From the NCBI GenBank assembly GCA_038521825.1, contig JBCBKL010000020.1:1-64000 (forward strand): a stretch of DNA of 64,000 bases, written 5' to 3'. Both the position numbers and the translations under genes were made by a program. Shown here piece by piece: positions 7,461 through 17,250 of this stretch. A model generated the notes under the pieces. The model made no database searches. It had not been told where the DNA came from and saw only the letters and a list, made by a program, of their open reading frames with translations. Numbering within the stretch: position 1 is the stretch's first letter; every line of letters starts with the position of its first letter. The stretch is from JBCBKL01 sp038521825. Its GTDB lineage: Bacteria > Pseudomonadota > Alphaproteobacteria > Rhodobacterales > Rhodobacteraceae.

Positions 7461-9830
7461 TTATCGGTCGTCGCCGCCACCGGCCATCTCGTCGAGATAG
7501 TCCTCATCAATGGCGGCTTGGGCCGCGGCAAGGACCGCTTCGCGCTGCTCGGGGGGTAGTTCTTTCTGCTTGTCCTCAGCCAGCCGGACCGTCACCTCGC
7601 GGTGCGCAAACTTGATGCCTTCGCGGTCAAAGAGCGACCGGATTTCCTGATAGACCCGTTTCCGGATGATCCATTGATCCCCCGGCTTGGTCATGAACTT
7701 GACCCGGATGATCATCGCGCTGTCCTGCATTTCGATGACACCCTGCGATTTGAGGGGTTGAATGAAATCCTGTCCGATCACAGGATCGTCGAGCAGTTCT
7801 TGCCCCAGATTCTTGATCAGTTTGCGCACATGCTCGACGTCGGTGTCATATGTCACCCGCAGGGGCAGTTTCATGATGACCCAATCGCGGGAATAGTTGG
7901 TCATCACCTGGATTTCGCCGAATGGTATTGTTTGTAAAGCGCCCAGATGGTGGCGTAGCTGGAACGACCGGACCGAGATCTTTTCGACCGTGCCTTTCAC
8001 CCCGCCGACATCGACGTACTCACCCTTGCGGAAGGCGTCATCGAAAAGAAAGAAGGCGCCCGAAAAGATGTCACGCACCAGCGCCTGAGATCCAAAGCCG
8101 ATGGCGACACCAACGATACCGGCGCCCGCGAAGAGGGGGCCGACATTGACACCCATCTCCATCAGTACGATCAGTCCGATCGCGACGAAGATCACGACAA
8201 GAACGGTGTTTCTGAAGAGCGGCAGCAGCGTGCCAAGGCGACTTGCGCTCGACCCGCCACCTTCGTCGCCGAGCTCGCCCTCTTCGGGGGCGTCGCCTTG
8301 CTCTTCCTCAATCTTTTGATCGATCCAGATCCGGAAGACGTGATAGGCGATGTAGCCCAGAAAACAGATTACCGTTATGTCGATTATGCGCTGCTGAAAG
8401 GACTCCCCCATACCGGTCGAGGGCGAATCCCAGATGAGGAGGCACGCATAGACACCGGCCACGAACGCGAGCACTCCGGCAACGCGCTGAGCAAGTTCCT
8501 CATAGGTCGTTATGCGCGGTTGCAGTGCGACCTCTATCTCGGCCTCCTCCAGATCGAAGTTATCGAGCACAAGTTCTTCGTTTCTTGCAGCAAGGGCGCG
8601 GCGCCGAGCGAAACTGGCCTCGATGAAGTAGCTGATGATGCCGTAGACCACTATGATCGTTGTCAAAATACCGTAGGCGCCCGCAATCATGGGGATGTTC
8701 GATGGCTGACCAATCACCACCTCATACGTCAGTTCGACCCAAGCGAAGATCAGGTAAAGATACGCGAATGGCGCCCAGACATTTGCCATAAAACGTACTG
8801 GCCAAGAGCATTCCTTGTGGGGTTGTCCGTTCCTCAACGCATTCGTAATCGCCTTTCGATTGGCCGTAACGAGAGCGATGTTCGTCATCATTACAACGAA
8901 CGAAAGCAGTGAAGAGAAGAAGGCGTAGACGTCGTAGTTCAGTCCCAACTCACCGATCCAGAGGCCGAGCAGGATTGCCGATGCGCCGATGACTGTCGCG
9001 GCAACCAGCCAACTGTAGAGCTTTTTGGCATCCTGGTCGGAAAAGAGCGGGATGCGGTACTGCGCCAGGAAGGGCGACAGGATCATCCGCCACAGGCCCG
9101 TGACCACCCTTATTGAGAAGTATCCGATGTTGATCAGAGCAACCGTGAACTGCAGGGCTGAATCGTCGAGTGGTCCGAAGATTATGTAGCCAAGTATGTA
9201 GGCAACGGCCATCGAGACGAGCGTGCCGGTAACGCCCATGAAGAACCGAAAAACCAGAAACGGCATTTTTCCGACATAGCCCTGTGGATTTTCCTGAATC
9301 CTCGCAACGACGTATTGTCTCGCGATGCGCTGGCCAAAGATATAACGCTCGAACAGCATCCCCACACCGAACAAAAGCAGGCTGCTCACGAGTGCAATGA
9401 AGTATGCAATGATCGTGCCGTCAGGGCTGGCCGCGCGCAGGATGTAAACGACCTCATTGAAAGCTGAAGGCAGGGCCAGAAATTGCGCAACCAGTGCTGA
9501 ACGGAATTCTGCGGCGCTATCGCTCATCTTCATGAGCTCGGAGCCATCGGCGAATTGCTCATCGTCGGCGTTCTCGCTGGCCGCTTCATTGCCCTGCGAC
9601 AGAATGTTTCCGTCGCTATCGATCACGATGATGCTGACACCGTTTTCGGCCGCAGATCTGATGATTTCGGTAACATCAGATGTGTCTTCTTCGGTCGAGG
9701 TCGTCGCTGAGGGTACGAGGCTGCTCAGCCCCTGCGCATTAGCAAACGGCCCCCAAAATGTCAGCGTCGCTATCGCAAAGACAAGAAAAAGGAGATGGCG
9801 CAAGCTGTTGTCCGTTTCAAAGTCGTCCAA
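7461..9830 (-). CDS. Large MscS-type mechanosensitive ion channel
   Basis: 789 residues. The N-terminus carries a signal peptide ending about ANAQG, followed by an acidic periplasmic part with a DSDGN segment. Several transmembrane helices follow, then the MscS core near residues 555-740. The pore-lining helix is rich in Gly/Ala (GPLFAGAGIVGVAIGFGSQALVRDIFSG), followed by FLFDDAFRKGEYVDVGGVKGTVEKISVRS and YSRDWVIMKLPLRV. The length fits YbdG/MscK-type larger channels rather than small MscS. It should open under membrane tension on hypo-osmotic shock, sensible for a marine organism. The C-terminus is acidic (DEDYLDEMAGGGDDR). Confidence 0.9.
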   Translation of the reverse strand: MDDFETDNSLRHLLFLVFAIATLTFWGPFANAQGLSSLVPSATTSTEEDTSDVTEIIRSAAENGVSIIVIDSDGNILSQGNEAASENADDEQFADGSELMKMSDSAAEFRSALVAQFLALPSAFNEVVYILRAASPDGTIIAYFIALVSSLLLFGVGMLFERYIFGQRIARQYVVARIQENPQGYVGKMPFLVFRFFMGVTGTLVSMAVAYILGYIIFGPLDDSALQFTVALINIGYFSIRVVTGLWRMILSPFLAQYRIPLFSDQDAKKLYSWLVAATVIGASAILLGLWIGELGLNYDVYAFFSSLLSFVVMMTNIALVTANRKAITNALRNGQPHKECSWPVRFMANVWAPFAYLYLIFAWVELTYEVVIGQPSNIPMIAGAYGILTTIIVVYGIISYFIEASFARRRALAARNEELVLDNFDLEEAEIEVALQPRITTYEELAQRVAGVLAFVAGVYACLLIWDSPSTGMGESFQQRIIDITVICFLGYIAYHVFRIWIDQKIEEEQGDAPEEGELGDEGGGSSASRLGTLLPLFRNTVLVVIFVAIGLIVLMEMGVNVGPLFAGAGIVGVAIGFGSQALVRDIFSGAFFLFDDAFRKGEYVDVGGVKGTVEKISVRSFQLRHHLGALQTIPFGEIQVMTNYSRDWVIMKLPLRVTYDTDVEHVRKLIKNLGQELLDDPVIGQDFIQPLKSQGVIEMQDSAMIIRVKFMTKPGDQWIIRKRVYQEIRSLFDREGIKFAHREVTVRLAEDKQKELPPEQREAVLAAAQAAIDEDYLDEMAGGGDDR

Positions 9831-10001
9831 AAAGATGCTTTGACGCTATGCGAGCGCAGCAATCATTGCAAATGCGCTGAGGCGGCGTACCACACGCATG
9901 GTCAATCCGGCGCGAGTTTGCTTGCAACCTTTTGAAATTCGAAGCCATGGTCCCCAGATCGCGGTTGCGGCGGACAAGAAAGTATGAACGGGTAAAGAGC
10001 C

Positions 10002-11288
10002 ATGAGTGGGAAGACTTTGCACGACATCAACCCCATTGCGGTTCTTGGGCTGGGTTATGTCGGCCTGCCGCTGGCGCTGGCATTGTCGCGCGCGGGGTTT
10101 GAGGTTGTTGGGTTCGATACCGATGATCGTCTGGTCCGGGCACTGAACGAGGGTCGCGACCCGAACGGAGAGGTCGCCGAGGCATCGGTTGCGAAGTCTG
10201 ACATGCGGTTCGTGTCTGATCCCGCCGCGCTGGCCGGTGCCAAAACCTTCATCATCGCCGTTCCAACTCCGATCACGGATGCCAAGGCACCCGATCTGAA
10301 CCCGGTTCGGTCGGCCTGTCGGATCGTCGGGCCAAATCTAACGAAGGGTGCTCTGGTCGTTGTCGAAAGCACGGTTTATCCCGGTGTGACAGAGGAGGTC
10401 TGCGGGCCGGAACTGGCATGCTCGTCCGGTCTTGAGGCGGGCGTCGATTTCCAGCTCGGCTATTCGCCCGAACGCGTGAACCCGGGCGACGCCGAACATT
10501 CGCTCGAAACAGTGGTCAAGATCATTGCCGGACAGGACAAAGCGACGCTGGACCGGGTCGAAGCGATCTATGCCCCCATAATCAAGGCGGGTCTGCACCG
10601 CGCCGACAGCATCATGACTGCCGAGGCGGCCAAGGTGATCGAAAACACACAGCGGGATTTGAACATCGCGCTGGTCAATGAATTCGCGCTGATATTCGAC
10701 CGTCTGGGTCTCGATACCCTTGATGTTCTAGAGGCGGCGGGCACCAAATGGAACTTTCTGAATTTCCGTCCGGGCCTTGTTGGCGGACACTGCATCGGTG
10801 TGGATCCGTATTACCTGACCTACCGGGCCGAGCAGCTTGGCTATCACCCCGAGGTCATTCTCGCCGGTCGGCGCATCAACGATCACATGGGCGTTCACGT
10901 GGCCCAGACCCTGATCAAGTCGATGCTGGCACGCGGGGCTCAGGTCAAGGACGCGCGCGTGCTTGTGCTTGGTTTTACGTTCAAGGAAAACTGTGCCGAT
11001 ACCCGTAACACGCGCGTTGCCGATATTGTGTCCGAGCTTGAGGATTATTCTGTGCAAGTCGATGTTCACGATCCGTGGGTCGCACCCCATGTGCTAAAGG
11101 GCAATCACGATCTGTCGGTGGTCGATGCGCCTGATCCGGGCACATATGATGCGGTGATCGTTGCCGTTGGGCATCGGCAATTTCGTGAAATGGGCGTGGA
11201 AAAGGTGCGCGGCTTTGGCAAGGAGGGAGCCGTGTTGTACGACATCAAAGGGATTTTCGGCCGCGAAGGGAGCGACCTACGGCTGTAG
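10002..11288 (+). CDS. Nucleotide sugar dehydrogenase (UDP-HexNAc 6-dehydrogenase type, TviB/WbpO-like)
   Basis: A 428-residue NAD-dependent four-electron dehydrogenase of the UDP-glucose/GDP-mannose family. The Rossmann motif GLGYVGLP is at 16-23 and FIIAVPTPI follows. The catalytic Cys264 is in GGHCIGVDPYYLTYRA and the C-terminal domain has GFTFKENCADTRNTRV. The SPERVNPGD and NFRPGLVGGHC forms resemble TviB/WbpO enzymes, which make UDP-GalNAcA or related acids rather than UDP-glucuronate; exact sugar unproven. It is the first gene of an eight-gene operon ending at 17723, supplying an acidic sugar nucleotide to the downstream glycosyltransferases. Confidence 0.88.
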   Translation: MSGKTLHDINPIAVLGLGYVGLPLALALSRAGFEVVGFDTDDRLVRALNEGRDPNGEVAEASVAKSDMRFVSDPAALAGAKTFIIAVPTPITDAKAPDLNPVRSACRIVGPNLTKGALVVVESTVYPGVTEEVCGPELACSSGLEAGVDFQLGYSPERVNPGDAEHSLETVVKIIAGQDKATLDRVEAIYAPIIKAGLHRADSIMTAEAAKVIENTQRDLNIALVNEFALIFDRLGLDTLDVLEAAGTKWNFLNFRPGLVGGHCIGVDPYYLTYRAEQLGYHPEVILAGRRINDHMGVHVAQTLIKSMLARGAQVKDARVLVLGFTFKENCADTRNTRVADIVSELEDYSVQVDVHDPWVAPHVLKGNHDLSVVDAPDPGTYDAVIVAVGHRQFREMGVEKVRGFGKEGAVLYDIKGIFGREGSDLRL

Positions 11289-11297
11289 TGGGCAAAG

Positions 11298-12518
11298 ATG
11301 AAAGACGGAAGTAATCCAGATACAACTTTTGCCGGGGATCAGGGCCGTGTCATGCTGTACAGCCATGACACTTTTGGCTTGGGTCATCTGCGCCGCTCGC
11401 GTGCTATTGCGACCGCGCTGACGGAAAGTGGCGTTGCCTCATCCGCAATCATCCTTACCGGCAGTCCGGTTGCTGGTCGATTCACCTTTCCAGAAAACGT
11501 CGATCATGTGCGGTTGCCGGGCGTGAAGAAGCTGTCAGATGGGTCCTACATCTCTCAAACCGGCGGTTTTGATATCGAAGAGACGACAGCTTTGCGGTCG
11601 GGCCTAATCAAGTCTGCCGTCGCTCAGTACGATCCGGATCTGCTTATCGTCGACAAAGAGCCGACAGGGTTCCGGGGCGAGTTGATTGAGACTTTGGAGA
11701 CTCTTTCATCTGGGAGGCGCACCCGTCTGGTTCTGGGTTTGCGGGATGTTCTCGATGAACCCGCAAGTCTGGTAGCGGAGTGGGATCGCAAGGGCGCGAC
11801 CGACGCCGCGCAGAAATACTATGACGAGATCTGGGTCTATGGCCATCGACAGGTCTATGATCCGACCGAAGCACTGCCGCTGTCGCCGGAAGCTCGCAGA
11901 CGGATGCACTGGACGGGGTATTTACGGCGGGAAGCAACCGAGACTGGTGACGCGCCTGAGGGGCCCTTCGTCCTGATTACACCGGGGGGCGGCGGCGACG
12001 GCGAGGCGATGGTGAACCTGGTGCTGTCAGCCTACGAAAAAGACGAAACGCTCGGCCCGAATGCCGTTCTTGTCTATGGGCCCTTTCTATCGGGTGAGGT
12101 ACGCGACGAGTTTGAAGCACGGGTCGCACGGCTGAATGGCCGGGTGAAGGCGGTCGGTTTTGACAGTCTGATAGAAGCCCTTTTTGCGGCCGCCGAAGGT
12201 GTGGTCTGCATGGGCGGCTACAACACGTTCTGCGAGGTTTTGTCATTCGACAAGCGCGCTGTGATCGTGCCACGAACCGTCCCGCGGCGCGAGCAGTGGA
12301 TAAGGGCGAAGCAGGCCGAAAAAATGGGCCTCGTCCGGATGATCGACGAGGAACGGGATGGTTTGACCGCCGAGGCGATGATCGAAGCGATCCGGGCATT
12401 GCCGTCGCAACCGAAACCGTCGGAGGCCTGCGCCGGCAGATTGCTCAATGGATTGCCTGCGATCATTGACCGGACTCGCGGTTTGATGGCTTCGCAGGAG
12501 CGCGCCTCGTCGGGATGA
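11298..12518 (+). CDS. MurG-like (GT28-type) glycosyltransferase
   Basis: A 406-residue GT-B-fold protein. The N-terminal loop HDTFGLGHLRRSRAIATAL resembles the glycine-rich acceptor loop of MurG-type enzymes. The C-terminal donor domain has TPGGGGDGEAMVNLVL and GVVCMGGYNTFCEVLSFDKRAVIVPR, the usual nucleotide-sugar pocket region. The gene begins nine bases after the dehydrogenase and overlaps the next start (ATGA). It shares this architecture with the protein at 15407-16519, so the operon carries two related enzymes of the same class. Donor and acceptor are unknown. Confidence 0.82.
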   Translation: MKDGSNPDTTFAGDQGRVMLYSHDTFGLGHLRRSRAIATALTESGVASSAIILTGSPVAGRFTFPENVDHVRLPGVKKLSDGSYISQTGGFDIEETTALRSGLIKSAVAQYDPDLLIVDKEPTGFRGELIETLETLSSGRRTRLVLGLRDVLDEPASLVAEWDRKGATDAAQKYYDEIWVYGHRQVYDPTEALPLSPEARRRMHWTGYLRREATETGDAPEGPFVLITPGGGGDGEAMVNLVLSAYEKDETLGPNAVLVYGPFLSGEVRDEFEARVARLNGRVKAVGFDSLIEALFAAAEGVVCMGGYNTFCEVLSFDKRAVIVPRTVPRREQWIRAKQAEKMGLVRMIDEERDGLTAEAMIEAIRALPSQPKPSEACAGRLLNGLPAIIDRTRGLMASQERASSG

Positions 12519-13792
12519 CCGAAGCGCCGCGCCCGCTTGCTGTTTTGGTCAAGGGCTGGCCGCGTTTGTCCGAAACCTTTATCGCGCAGGAACTCGTCGC
12601 GCTCGAAGAAGCTGGGATCCGGTTTGAGCTTTGGTCCCTGAGACGCCCGACCGATAAAAAGACCCATCCACTGCATCGTCGGCTATCCGCCCCTGTTCGC
12701 TATCTGCCAGAGTACCTGCGCGATGAACCGCGCCGTGTCTGGCAAGGCATCCTGCACGCGCGGCGATTGCCGGGTTGGAAAGCGGCATGGCGCGCGTTTC
12801 GAGCGGATCTGCGGCGCGATCGGACACCCAACCGGGTGCGCCGCTTTGGACAGGCCTGCGTCTTGTGCCGAGAAGTGACGGGCGATGTTCGCGCCTTCTA
12901 CGCCCATTTTCTGCATACCCCGTCATCGGTGGCACGCTATGCATCGATCCTGACGGGGTTGCCGTGGTCTTTTGCGGCTCATGCCAAGGATATCTGGACG
13001 TCTCCTGATTGGGAGCTTTCAGAAAAGTTAAGCTCTGCCAGCCACGGCGCCGCATTCGGTGCGACCTGCACATCCTTTGGTGCAGCGCATCTCCGTGATC
13101 TGTCGAGCGGCACGCCGGTTGATCTGGTTTATCACGGGCTGGACCTGAGCCGGTTTCCGGTACCGCCCGAACGTCCACCTCGATCCTCAGACGGGCCGTT
13201 CCGGATGTTGTCGGTCGGTCGCTTGGTCGAGAAGAAGGGGTTTGACCGTTTGATCGAAGCGCTGACGCTGTTGCCAGATGATCTGGTCTGGCAATGGGTC
13301 CATATTGGTGGCAGCCGGGGCGATTACGGCGCGCAACTCAAGGCGCAGGCGGACGAACTGGGCGTTTCTGAACGGATACTTTGGATGGGATCGTGTGACC
13401 AGCCCGAGGTGATCGCCGAGATGCGCAAAGCCAATCTGTTTGTTTTGCCCAGTCGCATCGCTGGGGACGGGGACCGCGATGGTCTGCCAAATGTCCTGAT
13501 GGAAGCCGCCTCGCAATCCTTGCCGATCCTGTCGACACCCGTCTCAGCCATCCCCGAGTTCATCACAAACGGCACCCACGGTCTTTTGCGTGATGATGCC
13601 CCGCCAGAAATCGCTGAAGCAATGGTTTGGGCGGCTCACAATCCACTGCCACTGGAAGAGATGGCGGAGGCCGCGCTTACGCGGCTTAAGGCCGATTTCA
13701 CGATGGCACCGGGGATCGCGCATCTGCGGGATCGCCTAAATACGCTGACGACAACGGGGCATACATGCACGTCGCATTCTTCGCCCCGCTGA
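12515..13792 (+). CDS. GT4-family glycosyltransferase, exopolysaccharide type
   Basis: 425 residues, GT-B fold. The N-terminus VLVKGWPRLSETFIAQELVAL is characteristic of WcaL/colanic-acid-like enzymes. The C-terminal half shows MLSVGRLVEKKGFDRLIEAL and the E-X7-E region in FVLPSRIAGDGDRDGLPNVLMEAASQSLPIL, the retaining GT4 signature. ATGA overlap upstream and a 28-base overlap with the next gene indicate tight coupling. It likely adds one sugar during assembly of a surface glycan; the lipid carrier and sugar are not deducible. Cytoplasmic or peripheral on the inner membrane. Confidence 0.86.
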   Translation: MTEAPRPLAVLVKGWPRLSETFIAQELVALEEAGIRFELWSLRRPTDKKTHPLHRRLSAPVRYLPEYLRDEPRRVWQGILHARRLPGWKAAWRAFRADLRRDRTPNRVRRFGQACVLCREVTGDVRAFYAHFLHTPSSVARYASILTGLPWSFAAHAKDIWTSPDWELSEKLSSASHGAAFGATCTSFGAAHLRDLSSGTPVDLVYHGLDLSRFPVPPERPPRSSDGPFRMLSVGRLVEKKGFDRLIEALTLLPDDLVWQWVHIGGSRGDYGAQLKAQADELGVSERILWMGSCDQPEVIAEMRKANLFVLPSRIAGDGDRDGLPNVLMEAASQSLPILSTPVSAIPEFITNGTHGLLRDDAPPEIAEAMVWAAHNPLPLEEMAEAALTRLKADFTMAPGIAHLRDRLNTLTTTGHTCTSHSSPR

Positions 13793-14829
13793 AGCCACCC
13801 GATCATCCTACACCTTCGGGCGACCGGGAGATGGGCAAAGCGATTGTCGCCGCCCTTCGGCATAAGGACCACCGCGTCTCGATCGCATCGACGATCCGAT
13901 TGCGGGAGGGCCAAGGCAGCAAAGAGAGGCAGGCGGAGATAGCCAGAGCGGCATCCGATGAGGTTGCGCGCCTGATCGCGGACCCGGCGTCACGCGACTG
14001 GGATGTCTGGCTGACTTATCATAACTACTACAAGGCGCCTGATCTTGTCGGTCCGGCAGTATGCGCCGCATTGGGCATTCCTTATGCACAAATTGAGTCG
14101 ACGCGGGCCCGCAAGCGGCTAACCGGTCTCTGGGCGGATTTTGCCCATGCGGCTGAGGAGGCGAGTGAGGCGGCCAGCGCCATTTTTTACTTCACGCAAC
14201 ACGATGCAGAGGCGTTGCAGGCCTATGCCCCCGATGGCCAGAGGCTGATCCACCTGCCGCCCTTCCTGCAGACTTATACGCTGCCCGATCCGACGGTTGG
14301 CGATGGTCCGATCCTGAGCGTCGGTATGATGCGGCGGGGCGACAAACTGGCATCTTATCGGCTGATCGCCGACACGCTCGCACTGCTGCCCACTTTCGGG
14401 TGGCACTTGACGATTGTCGGCGATGGTGAGGCCCGGGCCGCTGTCGAGGCTATGATGGTGTCCTTTGGGGACCGGGTCAGCTTTGTCGGCGCTATCGAGA
14501 AGGCGCGGCTGGCCGAGATCTACGCGTCATCAAGTCTGTTCTTCTGGCCCGGTGTAAATGAGGCGTTCGGTATGGTGTACCTCGAAGCACAAGCGGCAGG
14601 TTTGCCGGTCATCGCCCAGGATCGTCCCGGTGTGCGGGATATCGTTCACGGGGTGCAGCCACGGGTCTTCGAAGGGCCGGAAGCGATGGCGGACGTGATC
14701 AAAGAGTTGCTCCACAATCCCAAGGACAGGGCGCGGCTTGGTGCCGAGGCGCGCAGTAAGATCGAACGGCATCATCTGCTCGGCGCAGCCGCCCGGACAC
14801 TGAGCGAAGGGCTGGAGGCTATTACGTGA
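13765..14829 (+). CDS. GT4-family glycosyltransferase
   Basis: 354 residues. The N-terminus MHVAFFAPLKPPDHPTPSGDREM is a typical GT4 opening. The donor domain shows ILSVGMMRRGDKLASYRLIADTL, GWHLTIVGDGEARAAVE and SSLFFWPGVNEAFGMVYLEAQAAGLPVIA, with the E-X7-E pair in NEAFGMVYLE. Compared with its upstream neighbour the N-terminal domain is shorter. The start lies 28 bases inside the previous gene and its TGA overlaps the GTG of the phosphatase gene. It probably acts consecutively with the other transferases of the operon. Confidence 0.85.
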   Translation: MHVAFFAPLKPPDHPTPSGDREMGKAIVAALRHKDHRVSIASTIRLREGQGSKERQAEIARAASDEVARLIADPASRDWDVWLTYHNYYKAPDLVGPAVCAALGIPYAQIESTRARKRLTGLWADFAHAAEEASEAASAIFYFTQHDAEALQAYAPDGQRLIHLPPFLQTYTLPDPTVGDGPILSVGMMRRGDKLASYRLIADTLALLPTFGWHLTIVGDGEARAAVEAMMVSFGDRVSFVGAIEKARLAEIYASSSLFFWPGVNEAFGMVYLEAQAAGLPVIAQDRPGVRDIVHGVQPRVFEGPEAMADVIKELLHNPKDRARLGAEARSKIERHHLLGAAARTLSEGLEAIT

Positions 14830-15410
14830 TCCGTATCGCGCTTCTTCGCCATGGTCCCACGTCATGGAACCGGGAGGGTCGGATTCAGGGCCGGACCGAT
14901 ATACCGCTCGATGCCGGGGGGCGGGAGATGGTCAGAGGCTGGACGATCCCCGAGGCATGGACAGATGCACACGTCGTCTCAAGCCCACTATCCCGAGCGA
15001 TCGAGACTGCCCACGCCGTTACCGGGCATACACCCCAGATTGCTCCATCTCTGATCGAAATGGATTGGGGCGACTGGGAGGGGCTGAATGGGGCCGACTT
15101 GAGGGCCGACCCGGCAAGTAGCTATCGCGATATCGAGGATTGGGGGTGGGATTTTGCGCCACCCGGAGGTGAGAGCCTGCACGGCATGCGCGGGCGATTA
15201 ATGGATTGGGTGGCGCAACAGCGAACCGATACCCTGGCCGTCAGCCATATCGGTGTTATGCGTCTACTGATGGCTATCGGCACTGGCTGGGCGTTTTCAG
15301 GGCCCCCACCGTTTTCGATCAAGCGTGGTCGGCTTTATTGCCTCACATGGGATGGTGAAAGGCTGACCGCTTCAGTTGATCCCATCAGGGTGAAGGAGCG
15401 GCCAGCATGA
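14826..15410 (+). CDS. Histidine phosphatase family protein
   Basis: A 194-residue protein of the phosphoglycerate-mutase-like branch. The catalytic His9 is in LLRHGPTSWNREGRIQG and the second active-site His is in LAVSHIGVMR; SSPLSRAIETAH supplies the conserved Arg. The GTG start overlaps the preceding stop (GTGA) and the stop overlaps the next ATG. Within a glycan operon it may remove phosphate from a sugar phosphate or glycosyl-phosphoglycerate intermediate, as glucosyl-3-phosphoglycerate phosphatases do, but that is inference from context only. Confidence 0.85.
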   Translation: MIRIALLRHGPTSWNREGRIQGRTDIPLDAGGREMVRGWTIPEAWTDAHVVSSPLSRAIETAHAVTGHTPQIAPSLIEMDWGDWEGLNGADLRADPASSYRDIEDWGWDFAPPGGESLHGMRGRLMDWVAQQRTDTLAVSHIGVMRLLMAIGTGWAFSGPPPFSIKRGRLYCLTWDGERLTASVDPIRVKERPA

Positions 15411-16519
15411 AGGCAATGATCCTGGTGACCCACCTTTTGGGGACTGGACATTTGTCGCGGGCGCTGACGTTGGGCCGGGCCTTTGCTGCTCAAGGTCATG
15501 ACGTCGGTGTCGTTTCGGGCGGTGTGCCCGCGCCGCATCTTTCGTCCGATGGGTTGAGGCTGCTCCAGCTTGAGCCAGTAAAATCGGACGGCGTTGATTT
15601 TTCGCGTCTGCTTGATGCTTCGGGCCAGGTCGCAGGTCAGGATGCGCTTGATGCGCGGCGGGCCGATTTGCTCTCCCTCTACGACGACATTGGTCCTGAC
15701 ATTCTGATCACAGAACTCTTCCCATTTGGCCGCAGAATCCTGCGCGACGAATTCACAACGCTGCTCGAACGGGCGCGGGGAAAGGCGATGATACTTTCGT
15801 CGATCCGCGACATCGTCCACCCGCCGTCAGGGCCATCGAAGGTGGCTTATGCAAAATCCGCTATCGACGCGTTCTATGATGGCGTGCTGGTCCATTCGGA
15901 TCCTAAGCTATTGCCTTTGAGGCTGAGCTGGCCGGACACGGAGGGCATCGCAGACAAGCTGTTCTACACTGGCTTCGTGGCGCCTGACCCCGCTGAACCA
16001 AGTGACGTGACGCGGGCCGAGGTCATCGTTAGTGCCGGCGGCGGCGCCGTCGGTGGCGGTCTGTTCAAGGCCGCAATCGAAGCTGCGGCTCGATCGGATC
16101 GCACATGGCGTCTGTTGGTTGGTCGAGGGCACGAGGCGCTCTTAGATTGTCACCGTGCGCCTAATCTCATCATAGAGCCTGCTCGTCCCGACTTTCGCAA
16201 CCTTCTGACAGGCGCCGCTGCTTCGGTTTCGCTCTGTGGCTACAACACGGCGATGGACGTACTGCAGGCTGGCGTTCCGGCGGTTTTTGTTCCGTTTGAC
16301 GACGGGAACGAGGTTGAACAGACGATCCGCGCCAAGGGTTTGAGCCAACGGGTGGGCATCGAGATCTTGGCTGGCGAGGCACTGAGCGGCACCACGCTGC
16401 GTGAGAAGGTGGAGAGCGTCATCGCTGGACCACGGCCGGAGCCGTTCACGTCGGGTTTTGGAGGTGCCGCAAGAACAGTGGAGATCGCGACGCGCCTTTG
16501 GAGGGCAAAGAAGGCATGA
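15407..16519 (+). CDS. MurG-like glycosyltransferase (second copy of this class in the operon)
   Basis: 370 residues with the GT-B layout. VTHLLGTGHLSRALTLGRAFAAQGHDVGVVSGG forms the N-terminal acceptor loop. The C-terminal SAGGGAVGGGLFKAAIEAA and SLCGYNTAMDVLQAGVPAVFVPFDDGNEVEQTIRAKGL form the donor pocket. The glycine-rich loops and the GYNT motif match the enzyme at 11298-12518, suggesting an old duplication. ATGA overlaps on both sides show coupling with the phosphatase and the deacetylase. Substrate unknown. Confidence 0.82.
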   Translation: MKAMILVTHLLGTGHLSRALTLGRAFAAQGHDVGVVSGGVPAPHLSSDGLRLLQLEPVKSDGVDFSRLLDASGQVAGQDALDARRADLLSLYDDIGPDILITELFPFGRRILRDEFTTLLERARGKAMILSSIRDIVHPPSGPSKVAYAKSAIDAFYDGVLVHSDPKLLPLRLSWPDTEGIADKLFYTGFVAPDPAEPSDVTRAEVIVSAGGGAVGGGLFKAAIEAAARSDRTWRLLVGRGHEALLDCHRAPNLIIEPARPDFRNLLTGAAASVSLCGYNTAMDVLQAGVPAVFVPFDDGNEVEQTIRAKGLSQRVGIEILAGEALSGTTLREKVESVIAGPRPEPFTSGFGGAARTVEIATRLWRAKKA

Positions 16520-17250
16520 GCGTGTCCTGGGCCCCGGTTCGATCTGCCATGCGACGCCATGAGGCCGCACTTGGTCCGTTGAAGATTTGGTGGCGGGATG
16601 ATGATGCCATCGAAGCGACGCCTGCCCTCGAACGGTTGATCCGACTGTCCGAACACCACCTGCCGGTGCATCTCGCCATCATTCCAGGGTTAGTGAAGCC
16701 TAGTATCGTCGACGCGGCGGATGCTGCAACGGTTGTTCCTGTCGTTCACGGATGGCGACATGAGAACCATCAGAAAACGGGCAAGAAGTCGGAGTACGGG
16801 TTTGTCCGTCCTGAAACGGACAAGGAATTGCGGCAGGGAGTTGAACGGCTGAGCGCGATGTTCGGGTCGCGGCTCTTTCCAATGTTTGTTCCACCGTGGA
16901 ACCGTGTGGACGCATCGGTTCTGCCGCTTGTCGCTGACGCTGGTCACACGGTTTTGTCGACGTTTGGTGATCAGCATCTTGGAAACACCAACTCGCTGAA
17001 GGTCGTCAACACGCATATCGATCCGATCGACTGGCGAGGATCGCGCGACCTTGTCGATCCGGAGGTGTTGATTAAGGCAATTGCCAACTCAATTGCCGAT
17101 AGGATTCAAAACGATGGATCAGGTGAGCCCATTGGCCTGCTGACGCATCATCTTGTGCACAGTGCCGCGATTTGGCAGTTCACCGATGCGCTGTTGGCAG
17201 AACTTCTGAATTGCGGCGCGGTACCGTGGGAAGGGTCAGTTACGACATGA
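16516..17250 (+). CDS. Polysaccharide deacetylase-like (CE4/NodB-like) protein
   Basis: A 244-residue protein from ATG 16516, which overlaps the preceding stop. The metal-site pattern of the NodB-like fold is visible: RDDD at 27-30, and the His cluster VVHGWRHENH at 77-85. MFVPPWNRVD fits the conserved arginine/aspartate segment near the active site. There is no signal peptide, so it should act in the cytoplasm, for example de-N-acetylating a lipid-linked or nucleotide-linked sugar before further assembly. The stop overlaps the methyltransferase start (ATGA). Confidence 0.83.
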   Translation: MSVSWAPVRSAMRRHEAALGPLKIWWRDDDAIEATPALERLIRLSEHHLPVHLAIIPGLVKPSIVDAADAATVVPVVHGWRHENHQKTGKKSEYGFVRPETDKELRQGVERLSAMFGSRLFPMFVPPWNRVDASVLPLVADAGHTVLSTFGDQHLGNTNSLKVVNTHIDPIDWRGSRDLVDPEVLIKAIANSIADRIQNDGSGEPIGLLTHHLVHSAAIWQFTDALLAELLNCGAVPWEGSVTT

